DNA of 20,589 nucleotides from Corallochytrium limacisporum (Eukaryota > Opisthokonta). How positions within the stretch are numbered: position 1 is the stretch's first letter; each line of letters begins with the position of its first letter. The notes beneath the pieces were generated by a model. The model saw only the letters and a list, made by a program, of their open reading frames with translations, did not search any database and was not told where the DNA came from. Both the position numbers and the translations under genes were made by a program. Shown here in pieces: positions 1 through 8,702 of the stretch. Location of the stretch: assembly GCA_002811645.1 (NCBI GenBank), contig PDIP01000138.1, forward strand, positions 7,185-27,773, in the 5' to 3' direction.

Positions 1-648
1 ATTATACAATCAAGATTGAAAAAGATCCTCGGGAGTCAAGTTTTTCGGAGTTTTGACCCTGACATACCAGACAGAGGGTGGTAATGATTATTAAGTGTCT
101 ATTTCACTGTATGGGTTTCTCTGGGCGGTGGCCCGCGTAATATGCTTTTTGTGCTTTACTGACCGATGGTATCAGTGTGCGCAGGGCTCAACATTGGATA
201 TTGAGAAAACCCTGGGTTATTTTTCCTTTCCGTAGGCTGACTCCGATACTGTTGATTGCTTTCTGGTTTTGTAAGATCCGACCAGGGCTGCAGTGACGTG
301 CAATGGGAAATACCGGCCCTGGGGAGAATGGTGACATGCCAAGCATTTGGTCACTTGATTTGTTTTGGTTTCGATTCTGAGAAACACTTGTTATGCCTCT
401 TGATGTGATGATTAGGTAGAAGGGGACGACAATATGGACTGCCGTGGATCTGATTGACCGCTAGCCTTGCGGAAGTTCATGGTATGGCTGCATAGATCGC
501 TCCGTGCGCATACCTTTCAATCACCTTTCAAGCCGAGAGCAGCACGGACAGCCAAAGGTGTTCCTGACCATTGCCGTACTTTGGTCCCACCGAGAGTGAT
601 TTCTCAAAGTAATTTTCTAACGTAACCATTGCACCCAACGTCGCAACC
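1..648. other. Gene-free leader upstream of prolidase
   Basis: No protein gene is supported here. One forward frame is open from the left edge to a stop at about position 84 (27 codons). It could be the tail of a gene lying to the left, but I recognise nothing in it. The remainder most likely holds the promoter and 5' UTR of the prolidase gene. I see no clear TATA box close to the start codon. Several short upstream ATGs with early stops are present. Confidence 0.5.
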
Positions 649-2148
649 ATGGGAGGTGGATCTAATGCCGCTGGCGTCTACAACATGGGTCCAGGTACCC
701 TCAACGTCCATGTGGAGAAGCTGCACGGCACGGCACGTAAATCCTTGATGGATCGCATCAAGCAGAGCGGTGACTTCGATTCGAACGGTGTAGTCCTGAT
801 GCAGGGTGGTGACAGCGAGAGCATCTACGCCTCGGACACTTCGTACCCTTTCCGCCAAGAGAAGTTCTTCTTCTATCTATTTGGTGTAAGCGAGTCTGGT
901 TTCTACGCTACGATTGATGTCAAAGATGGCAAGACCACTCTATTCTGTCCGCGCCTGCCGGAAGACTATGTCATTTGGGACGGTGTGATCTACCCTCCGA
1001 GTCACTTCACTGCAAAATACGCTGTCGACGATTGTCGCTATGTTGACGAGATGGCGCAGTTCTTGGAGCAACGGGGTCCCTCCGTGCTCTATCTCAACCG
1101 CGGGCAGAATACCGACAGTGGTAGCTACATCCCTGCGGCCTCCTTTGATGGCATCAAGTCCTTTGCCACTGACGAGACCAAACTGTACCCTCACCTTGTA
1201 GAGTGCCGTGTGCACAAGAACGAAGAGGAAATGAAGGTCCTTCGCTACATCAATGCCGTCTCTAGCAACGCCCATATTGAAATGATGGCCAAGCTGGTGC
1301 CTTTGCGGGAGCAGATGGGCAAGGCAAAGCCAGTGATGGAATATGACCTGCACTCCGTCTTTAGGCAAAGCTGCATCTTCCAAGCAGGTGCCCGTCTCGA
1401 GGCCTACGACGGCATCGTGGGCAGCGGTGAACGCGCAGCAACCCTTCACTACAATCAGAACCGCAACCCCATCCACAACGCGAGCTTTGTCCTTTGTGAC
1501 CTGGGTGCCGAGTACTTTGGCTATGCCTCCGACATTACCTGCACCTACCCGTCCAATGGCAAGTTCGATCGCGAACACAGTCTGGTGTATGAAGCTGTCC
1601 TCGATGCGAAAAACTCCGTGGAGGCTGCAGCGAAACCCGGTGTGCAGTGGCAGGACATGCACTTGTTGGCTGCACGCGTGATCCTGACTCACCTGCGCGA
1701 CTCCTTGAAGGTCCTAACCGGCGATGTTGACGAAATGCTGGAGAAAGAGATTGACGGTGTCTTCTTCCCACACGGTTTGGGTCATCTGATGGGGCTGGAC
1801 GTTCACGACGTCGGTGGTTATATCAATGGCGAAAAGCGCAGCACTCGCGTGGGTCTGAATGCCCTACGGCTGGGCCGCAAGCTTGAGGAGAGCATGTGTA
1901 TTACAGTCGAACCGGGCTGCTACTTCATCCCGGCCTTGCTGGATAAGGCCCTGGCCAACCCGGACACGGCCAAGTATTTCAACGTGGACGAACTTGAAAA
2001 GTTCCGCAAGATTGGTGGTGTACGTTTGGAGGACGATTTGCTGGTTACTAAGAATGGTCTCGAAAATCTAACCAAGGTACCGCGGACCATTCCGGAGATC
2101 GAGGCCGCCATGCGTGGTGAATACACCCCGAACGTTCTTCCCATGTAG
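649..2148 (+). CDS. PEPD: Xaa-Pro dipeptidase (prolidase, peptidase M24B)
   Basis: Cytosolic metallopeptidase that cleaves X-Pro dipeptides, the last step in recycling proline from peptides. The 499-residue product is close to human prolidase (493). The N-terminal part (about 1-190) is the aminopeptidase-P N domain; the C-terminal part is the pita-bread M24 fold. All five expected dimetal ligands can be seen at the spacing of the human enzyme: D284 and D295 (in DLGAEYFGYASD), H379 (second His of HGLGH), E421 (in TVEPG) and E461 (in GGVRLED). H375 and H386 match the conserved substrate-site histidines. The ATG at 649 has a strong context (gcaaccATGg) and gives the expected N-terminus. There is no signal peptide, and the frame is uninterrupted. 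It converges on the SDR gene across a 222 bp spacer with no AATAAA. The family call is very secure. Confidence 0.97.
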   Translation: MGGGSNAAGVYNMGPGTLNVHVEKLHGTARKSLMDRIKQSGDFDSNGVVLMQGGDSESIYASDTSYPFRQEKFFFYLFGVSESGFYATIDVKDGKTTLFCPRLPEDYVIWDGVIYPPSHFTAKYAVDDCRYVDEMAQFLEQRGPSVLYLNRGQNTDSGSYIPAASFDGIKSFATDETKLYPHLVECRVHKNEEEMKVLRYINAVSSNAHIEMMAKLVPLREQMGKAKPVMEYDLHSVFRQSCIFQAGARLEAYDGIVGSGERAATLHYNQNRNPIHNASFVLCDLGAEYFGYASDITCTYPSNGKFDREHSLVYEAVLDAKNSVEAAAKPGVQWQDMHLLAARVILTHLRDSLKVLTGDVDEMLEKEIDGVFFPHGLGHLMGLDVHDVGGYINGEKRSTRVGLNALRLGRKLEESMCITVEPGCYFIPALLDKALANPDTAKYFNVDELEKFRKIGGVRLEDDLLVTKNGLENLTKVPRTIPEIEAAMRGEYTPNVLPM

Positions 2149-2370
2149 GAAGGTGGTATGAAAGCTGGGTTTCGATGCAGCAACCATGTTGTCTCACTAA
2201 TCAAAGTTGTCACTTGTACAGAATAGAGTTCACTGAAATAGGATTTGTATTTCTTTTTGCAGAATTTACACTAAAGGAAACTGTCTCGCCTAACAAGAAG
2301 GTATTGACTCTGATGTAAATGATGTCAACAATGACAACGGCCCTATAACGATCCCAAAACGTTGCAAAGT

Positions 2371-3210
2371 TTACAGGTGAGAGTACATGCCGCCAGCGGC
2401 GACGATTGTCTCGCAGGTGACATAGGCAGCGTCATCACTGGCCAAAAACGCAGCCACGGAAGCCATCTCGGAAGGCAGCCCAAAGCGCCTAATGGGGGTT
2501 GAGGACATGTTCTTTTCCGTCAATTCTGAATCGCTGCCATCCCACAGCTTCTCGGAGAAATTGGTCTTGATCACACCTGGAGCGATGCCGTTGACCCGGA
2601 TGCCTTCGGGGGCCAATTCAATACCCAAGGCCTTGACTAGACCAAGCAATGCCGTCTTTGACACGGAATACGGACCCAGGCCCTCCAGAGGTTGGTAGCC
2701 GGCAATGGAGGCCACGAAAGTGATCGATGATCCTTTGGGCATGTGGGGACGGGCCTCCTTGGTGAGGAAAAAGGCAGCCTTGCAGTTAGTGTCAAAGATC
2801 TTTTCCCACTGCTCCTCGGTGGTGTTCATCATGGGTCCAAATGCTGGGTTTGCGGCGGCGTTGTTAACCAGGACATCAATCTTGCCATACTTTTGCACCA
2901 CGTTGTTTATCAGGTCGATACGGTGTTCCTTCTTGCCGACATGGCAGACCTGACCATCAACACTCAGACCCATACCGCGGAGCTCAGCCAGCTTTTCGTC
3001 AACGTTTTCCTGCTTACGGCTGGAGATGTAGACGTGGGCACCCTCTTGACCCAGACGCTCAGCGATGGCAAGGCCGATACCAGCAGTGGCAGCGGTCACG
3101 ACCGCAACCTTACCCTCAAGGCGCCGCGGAACGGCTGCTGTTGACATGTACCGAATGCCATTGCGGTTGAATGCTTTGACTGCTGCGGACCGTGCAAAGG
3201 AGATCATCAT
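2371..3210 (-). CDS. DHRS4: DHRS4-like short-chain dehydrogenase/reductase, mitochondrial/peroxisomal
   Basis: Rossmann-fold NADP(H)-dependent carbonyl/retinal reductase type. Numbered from the ATG at 3210 (279 aa), the glycine-rich motif is TAATAGIG at 39-46, the unusual form also seen in DHRS4. A VNNAA motif follows, then catalytic S168, Y181 and K185 (YSVSK), and the conserved SKTALLGL helix. The last three residues are SHL, a permitted variant of the SKL peroxisomal signal; mammalian DHRS4 ends in SRL. The first 30 residues are basic and free of acidic residues (MMISFARSAAVKAF...), as in a mitochondrial presequence, so dual targeting is possible. A longer open frame to 3225 begins with TTG and is not the likely start. 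The ATG at 3207 is an alternative one codon downstream. A 5'-UTR intron (about 3295 to 3213, GTATAT...CTACTAG) is possible just before the start. Substrate is inferred from family only. Confidence 0.92.
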   Translation of the reverse strand: MMISFARSAAVKAFNRNGIRYMSTAAVPRRLEGKVAVVTAATAGIGLAIAERLGQEGAHVYISSRKQENVDEKLAELRGMGLSVDGQVCHVGKKEHRIDLINNVVQKYGKIDVLVNNAAANPAFGPMMNTTEEQWEKIFDTNCKAAFFLTKEARPHMPKGSSITFVASIAGYQPLEGLGPYSVSKTALLGLVKALGIELAPEGIRVNGIAPGVIKTNFSEKLWDGSDSELTEKNMSSTPIRRFGLPSEMASVAAFLASDDAAYVTCETIVAAGGMYSHL

Positions 3211-3900
3211 GGCTAGTAGAAACAAAGTGACTAACCTGTGTTATCCTCCTTGGACAATCCAGCCAGAAGCTCTTGAAACTCGCCGGATCATATACCTTGG
3301 CTCTTGACACTCGAATTCCTGCCGCACCGAAAACCGAGGCAGCGGCTCAAACTGTACCGTTGTTCTATGGAGCAAGGAGGACGGCGTTATTCCGCTCGCG
3401 AGGATGCGTGCGTGGCTGAATCAGATCGCTGTACCCCAAAAACATTACCGGGTGTAGGGAAGGTAGGCTGTGAATCCTTGTACAACCCCAATAGCCAGTA
3501 CATTGTTGAGCACAGCTAGCAGGACGACAACCGAACCGGCAGGGAGTGCCACACGAATTCTTCCAGGAGACAGTAATTGGTTTCCTTTTCAGTGTAAGGA
3601 CAGCAGTTACGGCCAGAATGAACCGGATTCTGTTAGCCCATCAGCTGGACCTCCAACAGGTTTCCGGCCCCGTGGGGTACATACTGAGTGCGGAGTCTAA
3701 AAATAAAACAAAGGACTCCCGTCCCAACGATCTTTCTTGACCGCGGTCCACCAGTAGACCAGGCCCCCCTTCGGTGACCCAACCATTACGGAAAGGTAGA
3801 AATAGGCCCCTGAACTTATCAAGGTTTTTATTGATTTATTTGTGGGTCGCGGTTGGAATCCAATGTGAAGGTGTGGGGCCCGAGGGTCCACCGCCACCCG

Positions 3901-3941
3901 CACCCCCCTCCACCCCCCCCCGGGGGTGGGGGGGGTGGGGG
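3901..3941. repeat. C-run/G-run palindrome, potential hairpin or G-quadruplex
   Basis: Runs of C interrupted by single T/A (3901-3921) are followed directly by runs of G interrupted by T (3922-3941). Folding about the 3921/3922 junction gives 15 Watson-Crick pairs and one G-T pair out of 20. Each strand carries enough G-runs to form an intramolecular G-quadruplex. It lies about 60 bp upstream of the E-box and 80 bp upstream of the TATA element of NAF1. Function is unknown; it is also the kind of sequence where read or assembly errors occur. Confidence 0.7.
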
Positions 3942-3982
3942 TCTTCAGCGACCCGCCTCCTGATACACACCGACCCGCCCGC

Positions 3983-3988
3983 CACGTG
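3983..3988 (+). promoter_or_regulatory. E-box CACGTG upstream of NAF1
   Basis: A perfect CACGTG palindrome lies 13 bp before the TATATA element. Such sites bind basic helix-loop-helix factors of the Myc/Max and USF/Pho4 type. NAF1 belongs to the ribosome and snoRNP biogenesis class, which is a classical E-box target class in animals, so the placement is sensible. A 6-mer alone is weak evidence. Confidence 0.4.
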
Positions 3989-4000
3989 AGGGGACCAGAG

Positions 4001-4006
4001 TATATA
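4001..4006 (+). promoter_or_regulatory. TATA-like element of NAF1 promoter
   Basis: TATATA in the context agagtatatacc, 152 bp before the chosen NAF1 start codon. It would place transcription start near 4030-4040, leaving room for the putative 5'-UTR intron acceptor at 4095 only if the intron is very short or the true start lies farther upstream. Element and start site are inferred from sequence alone. Confidence 0.4.
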
Positions 4007-4072
4007 CCAGGGAAATCACGACGTGGTGCACATTATTTCTTATTGTTGTTGGGTTCTGTGATCTCTTTGTGG

Positions 4073-4095
4073 TACTAATAAATTCACATATGCAG
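4073..4095 (+). other. Putative branch point and 3' splice site in NAF1 5' UTR
   Basis: TACTAAT at 4073-4079 matches the consensus branch point (TACTAAC-like) and is followed 14-16 bases later by ATGCAG ending at 4095, a typical acceptor. If this is an intron end, the in-frame ATG at 4090 lies inside the intron and cannot be the start, which supports the ATG at 4153. No single donor stands out upstream; GTAAGG at about 3595 is one candidate. Confidence 0.35.
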
Positions 4096-4152
4096 AAGAC
4101 TGTACTGCTGGGAGGAAATTATACTCTGAGGTTACATGAAGTGAGATTCGAA

Positions 4153-5256
4153 ATGGCCGATCAGAGGGTCTCTAGAAGCCCAGCATTTGAGGAGAGCAGC
4201 AGTAATGCGCCGACAAAACTGGGCACGGGTGAAAAACAAGAAACGGAAGCCATGGACACAATAGAGAAAGACACAGCTAATGCAGGACCGACAGTGACAG
4301 TAACGGGCGGCCTGGTTGACTACTCATCCTCAGAAAACGACTCGGATGGGGAATCTGAATCTTCGAAAGCTTTCTCCACATCGTCCGAAATCGATGAGAC
4401 GTCGGAGGAAGAAGTCGAGGGAGCGTTGAAAGGTGTCAAGAATCACACCGAAATTGCAGCACTCTATGCCGGAACCGGGCCAAGAGACGACGAAGATGAA
4501 GAAGACGGGGCCCTTTCTAAACCGCACATTCCAAAGTCCGCAAATGAAATACTTCCGAACGAACTGCCCCCGGTAGATAATTTGTCTCTGCTCCAGCTTA
4601 GGGACATTGACCACCTAATACAGATGGGAACAGTACAAGGACAAATTGATGGATTCTTGGTGATCGAGGCATTGCCGTCAGTACCGGCACTGGACGTGGA
4701 CTCGGTGCTGTGGTTCAGCGACCGTCATCCCGTTGGCAAGGTCTTTGAGACCTTCGGTCCTGTGCAGAAGCCCAATTATTCCATCCGCATACCCTTCGGA
4801 GGGTTTGAAAGGGTTGGCAGAGACAACGATGCTGATGGGGAAGAAGTCAAACCTGGCATGAAGATATTTTATGCACCTACCAACAGGGACTTTACCCTCT
4901 ACGTCCTCGTTTCACAAATTGCCATGATTAAAGGCAGTGACGCAAGCTGGGAACACGACGAGGAGCCACCGGCTGAAGTGCTGGACTATTCCGACGATGA
5001 AGAGGAGCGCATGGCTAAGCAGCGGCTCAAGTTTGTGAAAAGAAAGCAGAAGCAACAAGGTCAGAGGCCGCCTGCTATGGCAAAGGAACCGGGCGTGCCA
5101 TCGCAGCCGCCGCAGTCGTCTGCATCAGGGCCCCCCGTGGTGGCCCCGCTCAAGGAAGAGCAGTCCCCCAATCCTGCGGCCGCGGCGACGAAGAACCGTG
5201 AGCCCGAGAGTGGTGGTGAGAAAAAGGACATGGCGGATGCTATGTTATACATGTAA
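4153..5256 (+). CDS. NAF1: H/ACA snoRNP assembly factor NAF1
   Basis: NAF1 loads the H/ACA core (dyskerin, NOP10, NHP2) onto nascent snoRNA and telomerase-type RNAs in the nucleus and is later replaced by GAR1. Numbered from the ATG at 4153 (367 aa), residues 1-130 are disordered and rich in Ser/Glu/Asp. The Gar1/Naf1 core runs from about 135 (ELPPVDNLS) to 268 and includes DSVLWFSDRHPVGKVFETFGP and a FYAP strand. The family signature GSDASW (261-266) followed by DEEPPAEVLDYSDDEEE is present. The tail is basic, then Pro/Ser-rich. The open frame extends upstream to a GTG at 4069 and an ATG at 4090, but 4153 has the best context (cgaaATGg) and the upstream part looks like 5' UTR with a splice acceptor. 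The gene converges on the kinase gene across 161 bp. The family call is firm; the start is moderately sure. Confidence 0.93.
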   Translation: MADQRVSRSPAFEESSSNAPTKLGTGEKQETEAMDTIEKDTANAGPTVTVTGGLVDYSSSENDSDGESESSKAFSTSSEIDETSEEEVEGALKGVKNHTEIAALYAGTGPRDDEDEEDGALSKPHIPKSANEILPNELPPVDNLSLLQLRDIDHLIQMGTVQGQIDGFLVIEALPSVPALDVDSVLWFSDRHPVGKVFETFGPVQKPNYSIRIPFGGFERVGRDNDADGEEVKPGMKIFYAPTNRDFTLYVLVSQIAMIKGSDASWEHDEEPPAEVLDYSDDEEERMAKQRLKFVKRKQKQQGQRPPAMAKEPGVPSQPPQSSASGPPVVAPLKEEQSPNPAAAATKNREPESGGEKKDMADAMLYM

Positions 5257-5417
5257 AGAACATGTTTGTAATCAATTCCGAAGGGCACTCCGGTGATGGA
5301 TTCAGACAAGTAAAGAACACTATTTAACTAAGCACAAATCACATACGACTATGTCTTTAGAAACGGTAATATGTTTAATATGATGTCAAATGTTGTACTT
5401 GAGCCAAGCAAATGCTT

Positions 5418-8400
5418 TCAAACACTACTGCCAGTGCTGCCAGTCAGACTGAGATGACTGCGACTATACAGTTCGTCAGAGTTGACAACAGGCAAAGGCA
5501 CGTGTCCACCGGCGAGCATGGTCACAACCTCTGCAAAGTTAGGCCTCAGTTTCGGTTGCAGCTCAAAGCACCGGGCAATGCACGCGCGCACATGTGCAGG
5601 GCAGGTTGACGGCAGCTCCACCCTACCGCCTTGCTCGAGGTATGCAATGATCTTCTGGTCTGCAATGTTCGGGTAGGGTACTCTGTCGCAAAAATCGTAG
5701 ATCTCCCAGACCAGCACTGCAAACGACCAAACGTCCGCCTTGGATGAGAATTTGCGGCGCGTGATGGATTCAGGCGCAAGCCAGCGCAAGGGCAAGGCGC
5801 GAGCGCTGTTGGCAGTGTAATAGTTCTCATCGGCGTGCAGGGCGCGAGAGAGGCCAAAGTCAGCAATCTTTGCGGCACCGTTGGCGTCTAGCAGGACGTT
5901 GCGGGCCGCCAGATCGCGGTGCACAACGTTCATGGATTCGAGATAAGCCATACCATCCGCGACCTGTTGCGCAAAGAGCAGCAGCTGGCGCTGTGGCAGG
6001 GACTTGCCAAACTGCCACATGTACGACTCCAGGGCCCCCAGGTGGCAAAATTCAGTAATAATGCCCAGAGGCCCGTCCGCGAAAAGCGTGAGACCAATCA
6101 GCTTTACGATGTTTGGGTGGCTCAGGTTGCTCATGGTGCAAGCTTCGTTTAGGAGGTCGTCACGGGCCAAATTGTCCATGCGCTGCGCCCTCACCTTCTT
6201 AACAGCAACGGTAGTTGTGCCATTGACGGCGACTCCGGTCGATCCATCAGATGAGGATGGGTTGTCCTCGTTGAGAATCGCAATGAAGACTTCACCGAGG
6301 GATCCACTGCCCAGAAGGCGGCCTAGAGACAGATGGCCGGCATCCATGTATGTGATGCCAGCGGCCTCAGTGTCACGTTGCACTTCTGCAGAGTTTACCG
6401 AACTGAAGGACTGCACCATGCTGGACTGTGTGCTCTGGGTCGACGTTCGCATGTATCTTGCACCAGCGGCGCCACTGGCGAGACCAGCACCAAGGCCGAC
6501 ACCCAGCGCAGCGGATGGCGCCAAACGGTTGACCCCGGCATAAGACATCGATGTCTGACTGTGTCCGCTCGCGTAGGTGTCGCTTAGGTTGCCAGAGGTG
6601 GGGAGAGTTGTCTCACTACGGTCGTACGAAACAGTTGAGGAGTGTTCGTTGGTAGTCGATTGATTGGCAACTGAAATTGTAGAATTCTGCTTTCCCAGCA
6701 CGGTCCGGTCAAAGGAAGCGGCAGCCAGGCCGCTCTTACCAGACCCACACTTCTCCGAAGAGTAGTATGCGGCGTCGCTGAGACGCTTTGCAGACGCAGT
6801 TCCATCGTTGGAGCTGGCGGTGTCATCACCCATTGCACCACGAAGTTGCTTGTTCATGCGCCACATTGCGTAGGTGAAGAACCCAATGGCCAGCGCCAAT
6901 ACAGCCATGACGGGCACATAAATCACCGCGGGGTTGACGTCATCATCGCCAGAGTCCCCGCTCGCGTCCTGGTTTTCGGAACTCACATTAACGGCACCAA
7001 GTTCGCTGAAAGGTGGCTTGGCCGAATCAGCATCGGCGGCACACTTGTCGTCCGACACGGGGATGCCCTCAGAATTCAGTGCCGGCGGCTTGCAGAGACA
7101 ATTCGATGATCCTGAGAAGTTCTGGCAGACAAATTGGCAGCCTCCGTTCGACTGCAAACAATCATTCACGTCGACACAGAAGCTCTGCCCACTGCCGTCA
7201 GGCGCGGGGACCGCCTCGTACCCGGAGGCACAGTTTGGACCCATAGTGCGGGTGTTGGCGGAGCCCACTGCTTCTAGCGCGTCGTAGACCCACAGATCCT
7301 GGAGGCTAACCCAGCCACCATCACTCGTCCTACTCTGGCCGCCACCAACCGATAGGAAGCCAGCTTGGTCCATCCAGGAGTACGACGCGGCCCGGGCTCC
7401 GGGAGAGGTAGCAGACACAGGCGTGTTTTTATCATTCATGGCACCACCGACATAGGTCCACTCTCCGAGATTCAACGGATCAAGCTCCATGTCGTAGATC
7501 CACACGTCCTCGAGATAGCCTGCCTGGGACGCCACGGCGGCGGTTGCGTTGTCGGCTCTGTCAGCGCCGATACCGTAGCCGCCGTAGATCACAAGGCGGT
7601 CATCAGGTGTGACACCAGCGCCTGCGACGCGGCTCCGACCTCCAGGATTCGTGATTCGCGCCTGGGTAATGTCACCGTCACTGTCGGATGGGCTGTTGAC
7701 AGTGGTCGGGCCCTTGAGCAGGAACCAATACGAAGAGGTCACATTGAAGAGCCATGTGTCCGCAAGGTAGCCATTGCCATCTTGCGAACTGCCAACGCCG
7801 TAGCCTCCAAAGAGGTAGAAGCCGTCGCGCTCTTGTCCACTGTGGACCAAGACACTGTTCGCCCGAGCAGATGGGTTCGAACGGATTTGATCGTCAACGA
7901 CAATGCCGTTAAGAATGTCCTGAGATACAATGAAGGACTCTTGGTTGATTGAAGGCGGTCCCTTTATCCAGATCCAAACCTTTTGGCTGACATCGTACTT
8001 CCACAGATCGGCAAGCAGGCCGTATGTGCGACGACTGCTCATGCCGTAGCCACCGAAGACCCAGAAGTTACCTTCACGGTCCATGGCACAGCTGTGACCT
8101 TGGCGCGCACCTGGAGCGGAGGCTGCGTCGACTGCATTGACGGCGATGCCGTTTCGGGGCTCAAACGCCAGGCCAGAGCCACTGACCCAGCCCCAAGCGT
8201 TAAGTTCACGGTTGTAGACCCAGAGATCTCCGAGGTCACCGTACTCTCCAGTCTTGTCGAAGCCACTACCTCCGTACACATAGAGCAAGCCTGAATCTGA
8301 GGCTACCATGCAGTGGCTGTGACGGGCTGACGGAATGGCCTGAACAACGGGTGCTCCGTTGCCAGCGAAATAGCCAGTGTCATTGCCTGGAGCACGGATC

Positions 8401-8702
8401 GCATTCCATTTGTCCTCTATAATATCGTAAGCCCAAAGGTCATTAAGGTCTTTGAAAAGGGTCTCATTTGCGTCACCTGACGCTGACTCTACGTATCCTT
8501 TGCCTCCGAAAAGGTAGAGATTACTGTCAGACGTGTAGGCAGTGGCGGTGTCCCAGCGCACTCCCGGTGCCGAACTAGTTCCATCTGTTGGTAAAACCGG
8601 AAGAATTGGATCCGTGTCCGCTTTCCTTATATTGGTCCATTGCGCAGACGCCGATCCAATTGCCACTACGGCAATATTTGAAACTACAAAACCGAACCGC
8701 AT
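5418..8702 (-). CDS. Kelch-EGF receptor tyrosine kinase
   Basis: A 1094-residue single-pass receptor kinase. Signal peptide 1-20, cleaved after SASA. Residues 50-480 hold six kelch units (paired glycines near 66, 144, 217, 299, 374 and 452, each followed by DLW-type Tyr/Trp strands), enough for a six-bladed propeller. One EGF-like module follows at about 509-554, with a DVNDC calcium-type start. TM helix 593-614, then a Ser/Thr-rich juxtamembrane region to 790. The kinase domain (about 791-1065) has a glycine loop GSGSLGEV (798-805), K835, αC E853, HRDLAARN (928-935), D948 of DFG, tandem Y961/Y962 in the activation loop, and LPLRWLAPE. The HRDLAARN and LRWLAPE forms mark a true tyrosine kinase rather than a TKL. 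All catalytic residues are present. The strand between β2 and β3 is extended by a Ser/Gly-rich insert. I do not know this architecture as a named family. Ligand and pathway are unknown. Confidence 0.95.
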   Translation of the reverse strand: MRFGFVVSNIAVVAIGSASAQWTNIRKADTDPILPVLPTDGTSSAPGVRWDTATAYTSDSNLYLFGGKGYVESASGDANETLFKDLNDLWAYDIIEDKWNAIRAPGNDTGYFAGNGAPVVQAIPSARHSHCMVASDSGLLYVYGGSGFDKTGEYGDLGDLWVYNRELNAWGWVSGSGLAFEPRNGIAVNAVDAASAPGARQGHSCAMDREGNFWVFGGYGMSSRRTYGLLADLWKYDVSQKVWIWIKGPPSINQESFIVSQDILNGIVVDDQIRSNPSARANSVLVHSGQERDGFYLFGGYGVGSSQDGNGYLADTWLFNVTSSYWFLLKGPTTVNSPSDSDGDITQARITNPGGRSRVAGAGVTPDDRLVIYGGYGIGADRADNATAAVASQAGYLEDVWIYDMELDPLNLGEWTYVGGAMNDKNTPVSATSPGARAASYSWMDQAGFLSVGGGQSRTSDGGWVSLQDLWVYDALEAVGSANTRTMGPNCASGYEAVPAPDGSGQSFCVDVNDCLQSNGGCQFVCQNFSGSSNCLCKPPALNSEGIPVSDDKCAADADSAKPPFSELGAVNVSSENQDASGDSGDDDVNPAVIYVPVMAVLALAIGFFTYAMWRMNKQLRGAMGDDTASSNDGTASAKRLSDAAYYSSEKCGSGKSGLAAASFDRTVLGKQNSTISVANQSTTNEHSSTVSYDRSETTLPTSGNLSDTYASGHSQTSMSYAGVNRLAPSAALGVGLGAGLASGAAGARYMRTSTQSTQSSMVQSFSSVNSAEVQRDTEAAGITYMDAGHLSLGRLLGSGSLGEVFIAILNEDNPSSSDGSTGVAVNGTTTVAVKKVRAQRMDNLARDDLLNEACTMSNLSHPNIVKLIGLTLFADGPLGIITEFCHLGALESYMWQFGKSLPQRQLLLFAQQVADGMAYLESMNVVHRDLAARNVLLDANGAAKIADFGLSRALHADENYYTANSARALPLRWLAPESITRRKFSSKADVWSFAVLVWEIYDFCDRVPYPNIADQKIIAYLEQGGRVELPSTCPAHVRACIARCFELQPKLRPNFAEVVTMLAGGHVPLPVVNSDELYSRSHLSLTGSTGSSV

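Larger units (their letters stand above)
3211..4152. other. Divergent intergenic region between SDR and NAF1
   Basis: This 942 bp stretch separates two divergently transcribed genes and should hold both promoters and 5' UTRs. It contains short random frames only. The NAF1-proximal half has a strong C-run/G-run palindrome (3901-3941), a CACGTG E-box (3983-3988), a TATATA element (4001-4006) and a branch-point plus acceptor pair (4073-4095), listed separately. The SDR-proximal half shows a possible short 5'-UTR intron (3295 to 3213 on the minus strand). Confidence 0.6.

Noticed and set aside
940-1692. 250-codon minus-strand frame inside the prolidase gene
   Set aside because: It is antisense to conserved M24 sequence, shows no domain, and its openness follows from the codon bias of the sense gene.
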